From Hymenobacter sp. H14-R3 (lineage in GTDB: Bacteria; Bacteroidota; Bacteroidia; Cytophagales; Hymenobacteraceae), in NCBI RefSeq assembly GCF_030063445.1, contig NZ_JASITD010000004.1:1-64000 (forward strand): DNA of 64,000 bases, written 5' to 3'. A program made the translations under genes and the position numbers. The notes under the pieces were generated by a model that made no database searches, was not told the DNA's origin, and was given only the letters and a program-made list of their open reading frames with translations. Shown piece by piece: positions 1 through 8,495 of the stretch. Each line of letters begins with the position of its first letter. Positions within the stretch are counted from its first letter, which is position 1.

Positions 1-1
1 C

Positions 2-100
2 CACCTGCTCATCCGCTGGGCCAAAAAGCCGGAAAACTACCTGGCCATGCTCCATTTTGCCTGCGCCCGAATTACGTGGTACAATTGTCTTTTTGGGTGA
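2..100 (+). CDS. IS5-family transposase, C-terminal end only
   Basis: The first 100 bases read as an open frame without a start, ending at TGA (98-100). Its translation contains KKPENYLAMLHFACA followed by a short tail. This is the usual ending of IS5-family DDE transposases, where a helix with an ENYLAxLHxAC pattern closes the RNase-H-like domain. The rest of the gene lies left of the window. No frameshift is visible in the 32 residues seen. About 30 bp downstream a stretch with GGATAGGCACTTAA could be the right terminal repeat, but the left end is not available for comparison. It differs from the transposase remnant at the right edge of the window. Confidence 0.7.
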   Translation, partial: HLLIRWAKKPENYLAMLHFACARITWYNCLFG

Positions 101-301
101 CGCTGTTTCCCTATTCGGATAGGCACTTAATACCATTTACCTAACGGCCGAAACAGCAGGGAGTTATGAGCAGGCCGACGGTACCCAAGCTTAACTATTT
201 AGTAATCAATTCTTTATAACCACAAAAGAAACCGCGCTACCAAGCGCTTGCCAAAGCAAGGCCAGGTAACGCGGTTTCTTTCATCGGGTGGCGTGCTGCG
301 C
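101..301. other. intergenic, after IS5-type transposase
   Basis: These 200 bases lie between the transposase end and the stop of the S9 peptidase. No convincing gene is seen. The stretch 206-222 (tcaattctttataacca) occurs again at 63978-63994 near the right edge of the window. The 60 bases before the peptidase stop carry an A-rich run and a GCGCTACCAAGCGCTT motif, possibly part of a terminator. Confidence 0.4.
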
Positions 302-2758
302 TCAGTTGGCCACGGCGGGCGCGGGCGCTTTCACGTACTTATTCAGCCACGAATCCATCTCCCAGAGCATGTGGAGCAGGTTTTCGCGGGCGGCGTAGCT
401 GTGCGCCTCGGCGGGCAGCACCACGTAGCGCACGGTAGCACCCTGGCCCTTGAGCGCCGCGTAAAACCGCTCGCTCTGGATGGGAAACGTGCCCGAATTG
501 TTGTCGGCCTCGCCGTGAATGAGCAGAATGGGCGTCTTGATTTTATCGGCAAAGTTGAAGGGCGACATGGCGTCGTACACGCCCTTGGCCTGCCAGTAGG
601 TGCGCTCCTCCCCCTGGAAGCCGTAGGGCGTGAGCGTACGGTTATACGCCCCGCTACGAGCAATACCGGCTTTGAATAAGTTGGAGTGCGCCAGCAGGTT
701 AGCCGTCATAAAGGCGCCGTAGCTGTGGCCCATCACGGCCACGCGGTTAGCATCGACCACGCCCAGGCGGGCACCCTCGTCGATGGCGGCCTTGGCACTG
801 CTTACCAGCTGCTCGGTGTAGGTGTCATTGGGCTCGGCGCTGCCCTCGCCCACAATGGGCACGGTGGCGTTTTCGAGCACCGCGTAGCCCTGCGTAACCC
901 AGTACACGGGCGAGGCCCAGCTCACCCGCGTAAACGTATGGGGCGAGCCACTCACCTGCCCGGCATTGGCTTTGTCCTTAAACTCAACGGGGTACGCCTC
1001 CATCAGCGTGGGCAGCGGGCCGTCGGTTTTCTGGTAGTTGGGCGGCAGGTAAAGGTTAGCCGTAAGGGCCACGCCATCAGCGCGCTTGTAGTGCAACACC
1101 TGCTTGCGGAAGCTGCCGCCAAACTTAGCGTAGGGGTTGGCGAAGTGCGTGAGGGCCAGCGGCTGGCCCTTTTTGCCCAGTTCGCGCAGGTAGTAGTTGG
1201 GCGTTTGGGCGGCCGTTTCGCGGCGGGTCAGCAGCTCCAGCTTGCCTTTTTTGCCTTCAAAAATGGCGGCCGGCACCTCGTAGTACGGCGCTTCGGAGCG
1301 CCACAGGCGGGTCGTTTTTTGGGTGGTCAGGTTCAGCTCATCCACAAACGGCCGGTCGCCCTCGGGCGAAGCGCCCTGGCCCGACAGGTAGATGGCCTGC
1401 CCGCCCTGGCCCAGCCGCAGCACGGCGCGGCCCTGCGCATTGCGGCGCGTGGCGGGCGTGCCGGGGTTGTGGTAAGTATCCTGCGACGAGCCGTCGAAAA
1501 GCACGGCCAGCGGCTGGCCGGGCGCGGCGGGGTCGAGCCGCCAGGTGGTTTCGTGGCGGTCGGCCCAGCGGTAGCCATCTACCAGCGCCAGGTGGTCGGT
1601 GCCCCAGGTCATGCCCGCGTAGCGCAGCGGCAGCGCGGCCAGCTCCTGCGCCGGGCCAGCGAAGGGCGCGGCCAAGAGAAACACCTTGTCGCGCACGGCG
1701 GCCTTGGTCTTAGGGTCGCCCCCGTCCTGGGCCTCGGCGTAGTACACGGTGGCCGGGGCATCGGTGCGCCAGCCGTGGTCGCGTGGGCCGGTGGGCACGG
1801 CGTCGAAGTTGGTGGGCACATTATCGGCCAGCGGCAGGTCGGCAATCGTTTTGGCCAGGCTGCCCGAGGTTAAATACAGTACGTCAACGCGTTGCGCAAA
1901 GCCGCTCACTGGCAGCGTGTACGAATAGGGCCGGTGCACGGCGCGCACCAGCACGAAGCGGCCATCGGGCGAGGGCGAGGCGGTGCGCAGCACGCCCGGC
2001 TGGCCCAGCGGCTGGGCGCTGCCATCGGCCAGCTTCACTTTCACCAGCTGCGAGGTGGCGTAGTACTCGAAAAGCCGCTCATCGGCGGGGTTTTTCAGCA
2101 AGTCCTGGTAGGTGCGGGCCCCCGATTTTTTGCCGCTGCCCGTTTCCTGCACTGCGGGGCCGGTGGGCGTGGCATCGGCGGCCGGGGCGGCGCCGCGGCC
2201 GGCCGGCACGGTGCGCGCCAGCAGCGTCTGGCTATCCGAAACCCACTCGAAGGAGTTGCCAAACACGTCGTTGAGGGGCGTGGCCAGCAGGCGGCGGGCG
2301 GTGTTGGTAGCTACGGCGGCCACCCAAAGCTCGATGCGGCCGGGCGCGCCATCGGCCCCCAGCGTAGTGAGCGTGAAGGCCAGGTGCTGGTTGTCGGGCG
2401 ACCAGCTGGGGCTGCTGATGCGCGCCTGGGCGGGCAGGCCCTGCACGGGCGTTTCGGCCCCGCTGGGCAGGCGCTTGAACTGCATGCCCACCGCGTAGCT
2501 CACGCGGCTGGGGCCATTGGTGCGCGGGTTGAGGCGCAGGCCAGCCAGGCGCAGCTCGGGCTGCGAAAGCTCGGCAACGGTCGGAAAATCCTGCACCGCC
2601 AGAATGGCCAGCACGCTGCCATCGCCGGCCACGCTCACGCGGGGCGTGGGCGCGGCCAGCAGCAAGTCGCGGATAGCCGCCGGGGGCTGTTGATACTGCG
2701 TTTCCTGGGCCATGGCGGGGGCTGCCAGCAGAAGCAGCACGGGGAAAATTTGTTTCAT
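302..2758 (-). CDS. exported S9-family (prolyl oligopeptidase-like) serine peptidase
   Basis: An 818-residue protein with an N-terminal signal peptide (about residues 1-17, ending AMA-QE). A long beta-propeller-like region (about 40-560) is followed by a C-terminal alpha/beta-hydrolase domain. The catalytic triad is recognisable: Ser679 in GHSYGA, Asp752 in HGEADN and His786 in EAHSY. The overall layout resembles the glutamyl-endopeptidase-like branch of family S9, which cleaves oligopeptides in the periplasm or outside the cell. The ATG at 2758 is chosen because the signal peptide follows directly. It is transcribed alone, downstream of nuoL and separated from it by a hairpin. Exact substrate preference cannot be read from sequence. 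Confidence 0.9.
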   Translation of the reverse strand: MKQIFPVLLLLAAPAMAQETQYQQPPAAIRDLLLAAPTPRVSVAGDGSVLAILAVQDFPTVAELSQPELRLAGLRLNPRTNGPSRVSYAVGMQFKRLPSGAETPVQGLPAQARISSPSWSPDNQHLAFTLTTLGADGAPGRIELWVAAVATNTARRLLATPLNDVFGNSFEWVSDSQTLLARTVPAGRGAAPAADATPTGPAVQETGSGKKSGARTYQDLLKNPADERLFEYYATSQLVKVKLADGSAQPLGQPGVLRTASPSPDGRFVLVRAVHRPYSYTLPVSGFAQRVDVLYLTSGSLAKTIADLPLADNVPTNFDAVPTGPRDHGWRTDAPATVYYAEAQDGGDPKTKAAVRDKVFLLAAPFAGPAQELAALPLRYAGMTWGTDHLALVDGYRWADRHETTWRLDPAAPGQPLAVLFDGSSQDTYHNPGTPATRRNAQGRAVLRLGQGGQAIYLSGQGASPEGDRPFVDELNLTTQKTTRLWRSEAPYYEVPAAIFEGKKGKLELLTRRETAAQTPNYYLRELGKKGQPLALTHFANPYAKFGGSFRKQVLHYKRADGVALTANLYLPPNYQKTDGPLPTLMEAYPVEFKDKANAGQVSGSPHTFTRVSWASPVYWVTQGYAVLENATVPIVGEGSAEPNDTYTEQLVSSAKAAIDEGARLGVVDANRVAVMGHSYGAFMTANLLAHSNLFKAGIARSGAYNRTLTPYGFQGEERTYWQAKGVYDAMSPFNFADKIKTPILLIHGEADNNSGTFPIQSERFYAALKGQGATVRYVVLPAEAHSYAARENLLHMLWEMDSWLNKYVKAPAPAVAN

Positions 2759-2781
2759 AAACGGGCGGGGTTGAAACGAAA

Positions 2782-2824
2782 GAACGCCCTGCGGAACCAG
2801 CCGAAGCAGCTCCGCAGGACGTTC
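2782..2824 (-). terminator. hairpin downstream of nuoL
   Basis: Arms 2782-2795 and 2811-2824 are complementary over 14 bp with one mismatch around a 15-nt loop. The hairpin lies between the nuoL stop (2854) and the ATG of the S9 peptidase (2758). It probably ends the nuoKL transcript. There is no clear T-run, so the termination role is inferred. Confidence 0.5.
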
Positions 2825-2853
2825 AATGTTACGCCCAGCCAGTTAATTATCGG

Positions 2854-4815
2854 TTAAAATCGGCCAAAATTCAGCCCTAGAATCAAGACGATGCCGAGCA
2901 CCATCAAAATCAGGTAGGTTTCGACCGAGCCGGTTTGCACGTTGCGCAGTAGCTGGCCGCCGGCCAGCGTGGCGCGGCCCACCCCATTGACAATGGGGTC
3001 GATGATGCCGTTTTCCACAAACTTGTAAAGGCCAATGGACAAGGCCATTACCGGCTTCACGAAGAGGCTGTTGTACAGCTCATCCACGTAATACTTGTGG
3101 TACACCAGGTTTTCGGGGGCCGAGCGCTGGGCGTCGTCCTCGGCGGGGCGCTGGGCGCGGGCTACGTACATCACGTAGGCCGCCACGATGCCAATCACGG
3201 CCGCTAGCACCGAAATGCCCATCAGCATGAGCTCTGTGTTTGGATTAACGTTATTATCCAATTCACCCAAAAATGCGGCGGGCAGAATCTGCTTGGAGTA
3301 GGTGAAAATCGGGGCCAGATAATCGGCCAGGTAGTGCTTGCCCACAAACATGGGCGCGCCCATAAAGCCACCCACGGTCGACAGAACGGCCAGCACAATC
3401 AGCGGCAGCGTCATGCTGGCCGGCGACTCATGCAAGTGGTGGCGCTGCTCCTCCGTGCCCCGAAACTCGCCGAAGAACGTGAGAAACAGCAGGCGGAACA
3501 TGTAGAACGCCGTCAGGAGCGAGGTAAAAACGCCGATGGCCCACATCACTTTGTTGTGCTCGTACACGTGGCTCAGGATTTCATCTTTCGAGAAGAAGCC
3601 CGCGAACGGCGGAATGCCCGAAATGGCCAGGCAGCCAATCAGCATCGTTAAGAACGTGATGGGCAAGGCTTTGCGCAGGCCGCCCATGCGGCGCATGTCC
3701 TGCTCGTTGCTCATGGCGTGAATAACCGAGCCGGCGCCCAGGAACAGCAGGGCCTTGAAGAAAGCGTGCGTGAGCACGTGGAAGAACGACGACGTGTAGC
3801 CCATCACGCCCAGCGCCAGGAACATGTAGCCCAGCTGCGACACGGTGGAGTAAGCCAGCACTTTCTTGATATCGTTTTGCGCCAGGCCGATGGTGGCCGC
3901 AAACAGCGCCGTGGCCAGGCCGATAATGCCCACAACTTCCAGCGTTTGCGGGGCCAGCGTGAACAGCACGTTGGAACGTAGCACCAGGTAAATACCAGCC
4001 GTTACCATGGTAGCGGCGTGGATGAGCGCCGATACCGGCGTGGGGCCGGCCATGGCATCGGGCAGCCAGGTGTAGAGCGGCAGCTGCGCCGACTTACCCA
4101 TCGCGCCTACAAAAAGCAGCAGCGTGATAACGGTGCAGATTTCGACGCCGTGGGTGCCAAACTGGCCCAGGCTAGCCTTCTGAAACACCTCGCCATACTG
4201 TACCGAATTGAAAGTCAGGTAGATGAGGAAGATACCGAGCAGGAAGCCCAGGTCACCGATGCGGTTGATGATGAAGGCTTTTTTGGCGGCGTTGTTGTAG
4301 CTGGTGTTCTTGTTCCAGAAGCCGATGAGCAGGTACGAGCACAGGCCCACGCCTTCCCAGCCGATGAAGAGGATAACGAAATTGGCCCCCAGCACCAGAA
4401 TCAACATGCTGAATACGAAGAGATTGAGGAAGCTGAAGAACTTCCCCACGTTCTCGTCGTGGTGCATGTAGCCGATGCTGTAGATATGGATGAGCGTGCC
4501 CACGCCCGTAATCAGCAGCAGCATGAGCAGGCTCAGCTGGTCAATCTGGTAGCTGAAGGGTATTTGTAGCGAACCTACTGATATCCAATCGAATAGATTA
4601 ACCGTGTATTGATACTGAAAATTCAGGAACAGAAACAGCGACAGGCCAAACGAGCCCAGCACGGCCAGCGTGCCAATGGCCCCAGCCACCGTGCCCGACA
4701 ACCGCTTGTTTAGCAGGCCATTGAGCAGAAAACCCAAAAAGGGTAGCCCCGGAATGAGGACGTAGAGCAGCGTGGAGAAAGGTGCCGTGGCACCGGGGAG
4801 AACAGTTTCTTGCAT
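2854..4815 (-). CDS. nuoL: NADH-quinone oxidoreductase subunit L
   Basis: 653 residues, the normal size for NuoL, the distal antiporter-like proton-pumping subunit of respiratory complex I in the cytoplasmic membrane. Family hallmarks are visible: FIGWEGVGLCSYLLIGFW (about 150-167), a HAATMVTAGIYL segment, the DIKKVLAYSTVSQLGYM segment, and later FSKDEILSHVYE. Roughly 15-16 hydrophobic helices are present, with a C-terminal amphipathic stretch and final helix as in the family. It follows nuoK by 30 bp on the same strand, so the two are co-transcribed. nuoM and nuoN, which normally follow, are absent here. Confidence 0.97.
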   Translation of the reverse strand: MQETVLPGATAPFSTLLYVLIPGLPFLGFLLNGLLNKRLSGTVAGAIGTLAVLGSFGLSLFLFLNFQYQYTVNLFDWISVGSLQIPFSYQIDQLSLLMLLLITGVGTLIHIYSIGYMHHDENVGKFFSFLNLFVFSMLILVLGANFVILFIGWEGVGLCSYLLIGFWNKNTSYNNAAKKAFIINRIGDLGFLLGIFLIYLTFNSVQYGEVFQKASLGQFGTHGVEICTVITLLLFVGAMGKSAQLPLYTWLPDAMAGPTPVSALIHAATMVTAGIYLVLRSNVLFTLAPQTLEVVGIIGLATALFAATIGLAQNDIKKVLAYSTVSQLGYMFLALGVMGYTSSFFHVLTHAFFKALLFLGAGSVIHAMSNEQDMRRMGGLRKALPITFLTMLIGCLAISGIPPFAGFFSKDEILSHVYEHNKVMWAIGVFTSLLTAFYMFRLLFLTFFGEFRGTEEQRHHLHESPASMTLPLIVLAVLSTVGGFMGAPMFVGKHYLADYLAPIFTYSKQILPAAFLGELDNNVNPNTELMLMGISVLAAVIGIVAAYVMYVARAQRPAEDDAQRSAPENLVYHKYYVDELYNSLFVKPVMALSIGLYKFVENGIIDPIVNGVGRATLAGGQLLRNVQTGSVETYLILMVLGIVLILGLNFGRF

Positions 4816-4845
4816 AAGATTAACTAGGCGCCTACGCGGCTGTCA

Positions 4846-5184
4846 TTACCCCTTCAACCGGCTGAGCAGGTTGACGTCGGTATTCTGGAAGTTGCGGTAA
4901 ATCATGACGATAATGCCCAGGCCTACGGAAACTTCGGCGGCGGCTACGGCCATGATAAAGAACACGAACACCTGCCCATTGGGGTCGGCGCGGTAGGCGG
5001 CGAAGGCCGTCAGCAAGATGTTCACGGCGTTGAGCATCAGCTCGATGCACATGAAAATAATGATGGCGTTGCGCCGGATAAGCACCCCCGTGACGCCGAT
5101 GCAGAAGAGCGAGGTGGCGAAAAACACGTAGTACTGAAGCGGCACCTCGTGAATGACGGCGGGAACGATGGAAGCGTTGGTCAT
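4846..5184 (-). CDS. nuoK: NADH-quinone oxidoreductase subunit K
   Basis: 112 residues from the ATG at 5184 (starting MTNASIVPAV). This start gives the typical NuoK length; a longer frame to 5235 adds 17 residues that do not look like NuoK. Three transmembrane helices are evident. The FMCIELMLNAVNI segment carries the conserved membrane-embedded Glu, and a second Glu lies in AVAAAEVSVGL; both belong to the proton-translocation path of complex I. It is the first gene of a nuoK-nuoL pair. No nuoJ is found upstream, where a large inverted repeat begins 58 bp before the start codon. Confidence 0.95.
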   Translation of the reverse strand: MTNASIVPAVIHEVPLQYYVFFATSLFCIGVTGVLIRRNAIIIFMCIELMLNAVNILLTAFAAYRADPNGQVFVFFIMAVAAAEVSVGLGIIVMIYRNFQNTDVNLLSRLKG

Positions 5185-5241
5185 GGCAAGAAAACTGCGG
5201 GAAAGCGCGCCGGCCGCAGCCAACGTAGCGGGCAAAGTTAC

Positions 5242-5525
5242 ACCGCAGATTCAAACGGATTTAACGGATTTCGCAGATACGTCGCTGCGCTCCTCTTCTA
5301 CGCTGGGTGGGGGAATGGATTTGAGGGGGAGCCGTCATGCTGATGAAGGAAGCATCTCATCGCGTTGGAGCGAGTTATTTGATGGGGATAAGGTGCCTGG
5401 CAAGCAGCGTTGGATGAGCACCCCATTCCCACTCAATAGCCACCAAATCCATTTCCCAAACTGCGTACTATTGCGTAGAAAAGGAGCGCAGCGACGTATC
5501 TGCGAAATCCGTTTGAATCTGCGGT
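5242..5525. repeat. large imperfect inverted repeat (MITE/REPIN-like)
   Basis: The left arm 5242-5303 and right arm 5473-5525 are near-perfect inverted copies. The left arm carries an extra 9 bp (a tandem aacggattt) and one substitution. Inside, a second complementary pair is seen (5309-5323 with 5444-5458). The inner part 5334-5362 also resembles the GTCATGCTGA-type repeat found at 31117-31147. The element fills the whole gap between divergently transcribed nuoK and the ECF sigma gene. No protein is encoded. Confidence 0.8.
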
Positions 5526-5581
5526 CCGGTTGAATTTGCGGTTAAAGTATTTCACTGTGGTAGTGCGTCTGCTTAGGTACG

Positions 5582-6193
5582 ATGGAAGCACTTGCCCTCC
5601 CCCTTTCTGCGCTCATGACAACTGCCGCCGGCCAAGACCAGCAAATACAGACGGCGGTGCGCGAGCAGCGCGGCCGCCTGCTGCGGTTTATTGAGCGGCG
5701 GGTGCCCGACCCCGACGAGGCCGAGGACATTTTACAGGATGTGTTTGCCGAGCTGGTGGAAAGCTACCGCCTGCTCAAGCCCGTGGAGCAGGCGGCCGCC
5801 TGGCTGTTTCGGGTGGCCCGCAACCGCATCATTGACCGCTACCGGCGGGTGCCGGCCCAGCGCACGGTGTCGCTGGATGCGCCGCTGGGGGGCGGCACCG
5901 ACGGCGACGAGCCGGCCCGCCTGCTGCAAGACGTGCTGCCCGCGCCCGACGACTCGCCCGAGAACCGGCTGCTGCGCGAAACCATCATGGACGCCCTCAC
6001 CGATGCGCTGGCCGAGCTACCCGCCGAGCAGCGCCAGGTATTCGTGTGGCACGAGCTGGAAGACCGGTCGTTCAACGAGATGGTGGCCGAAACCGGGGTG
6101 CCGCTCAAAACGCTCATCTCCCGCAAGCACTACGCGGTGAAGCACTTACGCAAGCGCTTGCGTAAGCTCTACGACGAGTTGTTTACCGAGTAG
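5582..6193 (+). CDS. ECF-type RNA polymerase sigma factor
   Basis: 203 residues; an internal ATG at 5615 (MTTAAGQD) would give 192. The sigma-2 region spans about residues 25-95, with DEAEDILQDVFAELVE (core binding) and AAWLFRVARNRIIDRYR (-10 recognition). The sigma-4 region spans about 140-195, with LPAEQRQVFVWHELEDRSF and a helix-turn-helix around GVPLKTLISRKHYAVKHLR. The linker between them is acidic and Gly-rich. It is followed 40 bp later by a small two-helix membrane protein on the same strand, a possible regulatory partner. Its stimulus is unknown. Confidence 0.92.
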   Translation: MEALALPLSALMTTAAGQDQQIQTAVREQRGRLLRFIERRVPDPDEAEDILQDVFAELVESYRLLKPVEQAAAWLFRVARNRIIDRYRRVPAQRTVSLDAPLGGGTDGDEPARLLQDVLPAPDDSPENRLLRETIMDALTDALAELPAEQRQVFVWHELEDRSFNEMVAETGVPLKTLISRKHYAVKHLRKRLRKLYDELFTE

Positions 6194-6233
6194 CGCCCGT
6201 ACCCTTCCCTTTTACTATTTCAATTCTAGCAAT

Positions 6234-6602
6234 ATGAACCGCTCTTTTTGGCTGAAAAAAGCCGCCAAATTCGTTTTCTTCGCGGCCCTGTTTGTGGTAG
6301 TGGCCGTGTTCGCAACCATGAGCCTCTGGAACTGGCTGATGCCGATGATTTTCCACCTGCCGGCCCTCAATTTCTGGCAGACGCTAGGCCTGGTGGTGCT
6401 CAGCCGCATCCTCACGGGTGGGTTTGGGCGCGGCGGCCAGGGTGGCCGCAGCCGCTGGGCCGCTTGGAAGCGCCAGACGCAGGAGCGCCTCGAAGCCTTC
6501 TCACCCGCCGAGCGCGAGAAATTCCGGCAGCAAATGCGCAACCGTTGCGCCGGCTCGTGGGGCCGTCCGGCGGCCGAGGCTCCGGTGGAGTCGGCGGTAT
6601 AG
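6234..6602 (+). CDS. small membrane protein downstream of ECF sigma factor
   Basis: 122 residues with two hydrophobic segments (about 10-35 and 45-62), then a basic Gly/Arg-rich stretch. The cytosol-like C-terminal tail contains LEAFSPAEREKFRQQMRNRC. No classical zinc-binding anti-sigma domain is seen. Its position directly after the sigma gene, with 40 bp between them, suggests co-transcription. A role in holding or sensing for the sigma factor is only an inference from context. I do not recognise a named family. Confidence 0.7.
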   Translation: MNRSFWLKKAAKFVFFAALFVVVAVFATMSLWNWLMPMIFHLPALNFWQTLGLVVLSRILTGGFGRGGQGGRSRWAAWKRQTQERLEAFSPAEREKFRQQMRNRCAGSWGRPAAEAPVESAV

Positions 6603-6626
6603 TGCTTCGCTAGTTTGCAGATTAAA

Positions 6627-6708
6627 AGGCAATTAAAAAAAGGCAGTGGTCATTGCCGCGCTCCATTACGTTGCGCTCGCAATGACCACTGCCTTTTTTT
6701 AATTGCCT
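6627..6708. terminator. long palindrome, bidirectional terminator / REPIN-like
   Basis: Arms 6627-6656 and 6679-6708 are perfectly complementary over 30 bp around a 22-nt centre. Each arm carries a 7-base A/T run, so it reads as a rho-independent terminator on both strands. It lies between the convergent small membrane protein and rhomboid genes. The inner part GGTCATTGC...GCAATGACC is the same core as the repeat at 25869-25985. Confidence 0.85.
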
Positions 6709-6726
6709 CTTAATCAATAATATACT

Positions 6727-7623
6727 TTACTGCTGGCTGGCCCGAAACAACTTCTGCTTCTCGTCTTTCGACAGGCTTTCGTAGCCGGAGCGCGAGATTT
6801 TATCCAGAATAAGGTCCACTTCCTCGGGGTGGGTGGCGCTGGGAGCTGCTTTGCCCGCGGCCGCCGGGCGGGCGGCGCTGGCCGAGCCGCGGTGCGTTAC
6901 CTGCATGGCGGTACGGCGCTGGAACAGCCGGCTCAACCACGCGCCGGTGGCTACCACGGGCTTGCCCATATCGCGGTCACCGTTTAGCTGCTTGATGAAG
7001 ATGAAGCCCAGCAGCGCGCCACCCAGGTGAGTAATTTCGCCGCCCGCGTTGCCGCCGTTGATGCCCGCAATGGAAATCAGTACCACCACCAGGGCTATCC
7101 ACTTGATTTTCACGGGGCCCAGGATGAAAAGCATGAACGTGTAATCGGGCAGCAGCGTGGCGGCGGCCACGATAATGGCCGTAACCGAGGCCGACGCGCC
7201 CAGCACCGGCTGACCCACCATGGGCTGCAAGGCGGGCAGAAAATTATAGGCCAGCAAAAACAGCACGGCCCCGGCCAGCGCGCCCAGCACGTAGATGCTC
7301 ACCAGCCGCCGGTCGCCGAGGTACTCCCGAATAATCTGCCCGAACCAGTAGAGGTTCAGCATATTAAACAAAATATGCAGGAAGCCCTCATGCACAAAGG
7401 CATAGGTGAGCAGCGTCCAGGGGTGGCGCAGCAGCACCCAGCCGTCCGACGACAGGGCTAGGTAGCGCATCACCACTGTGTAAATGCCGCGCGACTGCGC
7501 CAGAAACAGCACGGCCTGAAACACAATGAGCACGGCCCACACCAGCGCATTGAGCAGAATAAGCTGAATAAGCGCGTTATCGCGGCGCGAAAAAGCGGCG
7601 CGGATATCCTGGGTTACACTCAT
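6727..7623 (-). CDS. rhomboid-family intramembrane serine protease
   Basis: 298 residues with six predicted membrane helices in the first 210 residues and a soluble Ala/Lys-rich C-terminal tail. The rhomboid signature is present: H83 and N87 in HILFN, the catalytic serine S144 in GASAS (GASG in most members) and the catalytic histidine H199 in EITHLGG. It would cleave transmembrane substrates within the cytoplasmic membrane; substrates are not known. The gene lies 14 bp downstream of a second rhomboid gene on the same strand, so they form one transcription unit. The palindrome at 6627-6708 ends it. Confidence 0.92.
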   Translation of the reverse strand: MSVTQDIRAAFSRRDNALIQLILLNALVWAVLIVFQAVLFLAQSRGIYTVVMRYLALSSDGWVLLRHPWTLLTYAFVHEGFLHILFNMLNLYWFGQIIREYLGDRRLVSIYVLGALAGAVLFLLAYNFLPALQPMVGQPVLGASASVTAIIVAAATLLPDYTFMLFILGPVKIKWIALVVVLISIAGINGGNAGGEITHLGGALLGFIFIKQLNGDRDMGKPVVATGAWLSRLFQRRTAMQVTHRGSASAARPAAAGKAAPSATHPEEVDLILDKISRSGYESLSKDEKQKLFRASQQ

Positions 7624-7637
7624 AAGAAACGTCGATT

Positions 7638-8435
7638 TTAATAGAAACGGGCGCGCCCGTTTTCCCAGAATTTAAGAATGATGAAGGCCACCAGCATCCC
7701 GCTGATGTGGGCGTAGTGAGCCACGTTGTCGCCGGGCACCTGGTGCACGCCACTATACAACTCGTAAAGGGCGTAAAAGAATACCAGATACTTGGCCTTG
7801 ATGGGAAACGGAATAAAGAGCAGGTATATCTCCGTATTGGGAAACAGGTAGGCGAAGGCGAACATGATGCCAAAGAGCGCGCCTGAGGCCCCCAGCATCC
7901 CGTAGGGCGAGTCGTGAATGGCCGCGTATACCTCCTTGATATGCTGCACGATAGCTTCCTTTAGCTGCGCATCATTAGGGTTGCGCTCGAAGGCGGCGGC
8001 GGCGGCATCGTCGGCGGACTGCTTGAAGCCGCTGAGCTCCATAAACTGGTTGTAGTCGCCGGCTGTGGGGGCGCTAATTACTTCGCGGTAAGCTACTTCA
8101 ATCTTGTGTATTTCATAGGTGCGCACGCCATCGTAGAGCAGTCCTGCGCCCACGCCGCACATCAGCCAGAAGGCCAGCAAGCGTTTTCCGCCCCAATTCT
8201 GCTCCAGCAGCGGCCCAAAAATAAGCAGGCCAAACATGTTGGAGAACAAGTGCCCCCAGCTGCCGTGCAGGAACATATAGGTGAAAAACTGCCAGAAGTG
8301 CAGGTTGGGCGACCCAAACGGAAACACGCTGCCCAACTGCGTAATGGAGGGGTCGAGGCGAATATTCTGCTGCGCTAAAAACACCAATAAATTGGCGAGC
8401 ATCAGGTTGCGAACGGTGGGCGTGAGGTTGAACAT
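7638..8435 (-). CDS. rhomboid-family intramembrane serine protease with a large loop insertion
   Basis: 265 residues. Conserved features are HGSWGHLFSNM (H62 and N66), the catalytic Ser184 in LGASGALFG and His243 in HYAHISGM. Between the third helix and the catalytic-serine helix lies an inserted hydrophilic segment of about 75 residues (about 105-178, Ala/Glu/Asn-rich), which is unusual for the minimal rhomboid core. It is the upstream member of a rhomboid pair. The two proteins are clearly different sequences, not a recent duplication. mutL ends 60 bp upstream on the same strand. Confidence 0.92.
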   Translation of the reverse strand: MFNLTPTVRNLMLANLLVFLAQQNIRLDPSITQLGSVFPFGSPNLHFWQFFTYMFLHGSWGHLFSNMFGLLIFGPLLEQNWGGKRLLAFWLMCGVGAGLLYDGVRTYEIHKIEVAYREVISAPTAGDYNQFMELSGFKQSADDAAAAAFERNPNDAQLKEAIVQHIKEVYAAIHDSPYGMLGASGALFGIMFAFAYLFPNTEIYLLFIPFPIKAKYLVFFYALYELYSGVHQVPGDNVAHYAHISGMLVAFIILKFWENGRARFY

Positions 8436-8495
8436 AGAGGAGCGCCGGGCATCGGCCGGCGAGTGAGCGGGCGAGCAAAGTTCGCACCGGGCCGG

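Noticed and set aside
6627..6708. Palindromes as phage attachment sites or origins
   Set aside because: No integrase, replication initiator or tRNA is near; the recurring cores and T-runs fit repeat elements and terminators better.
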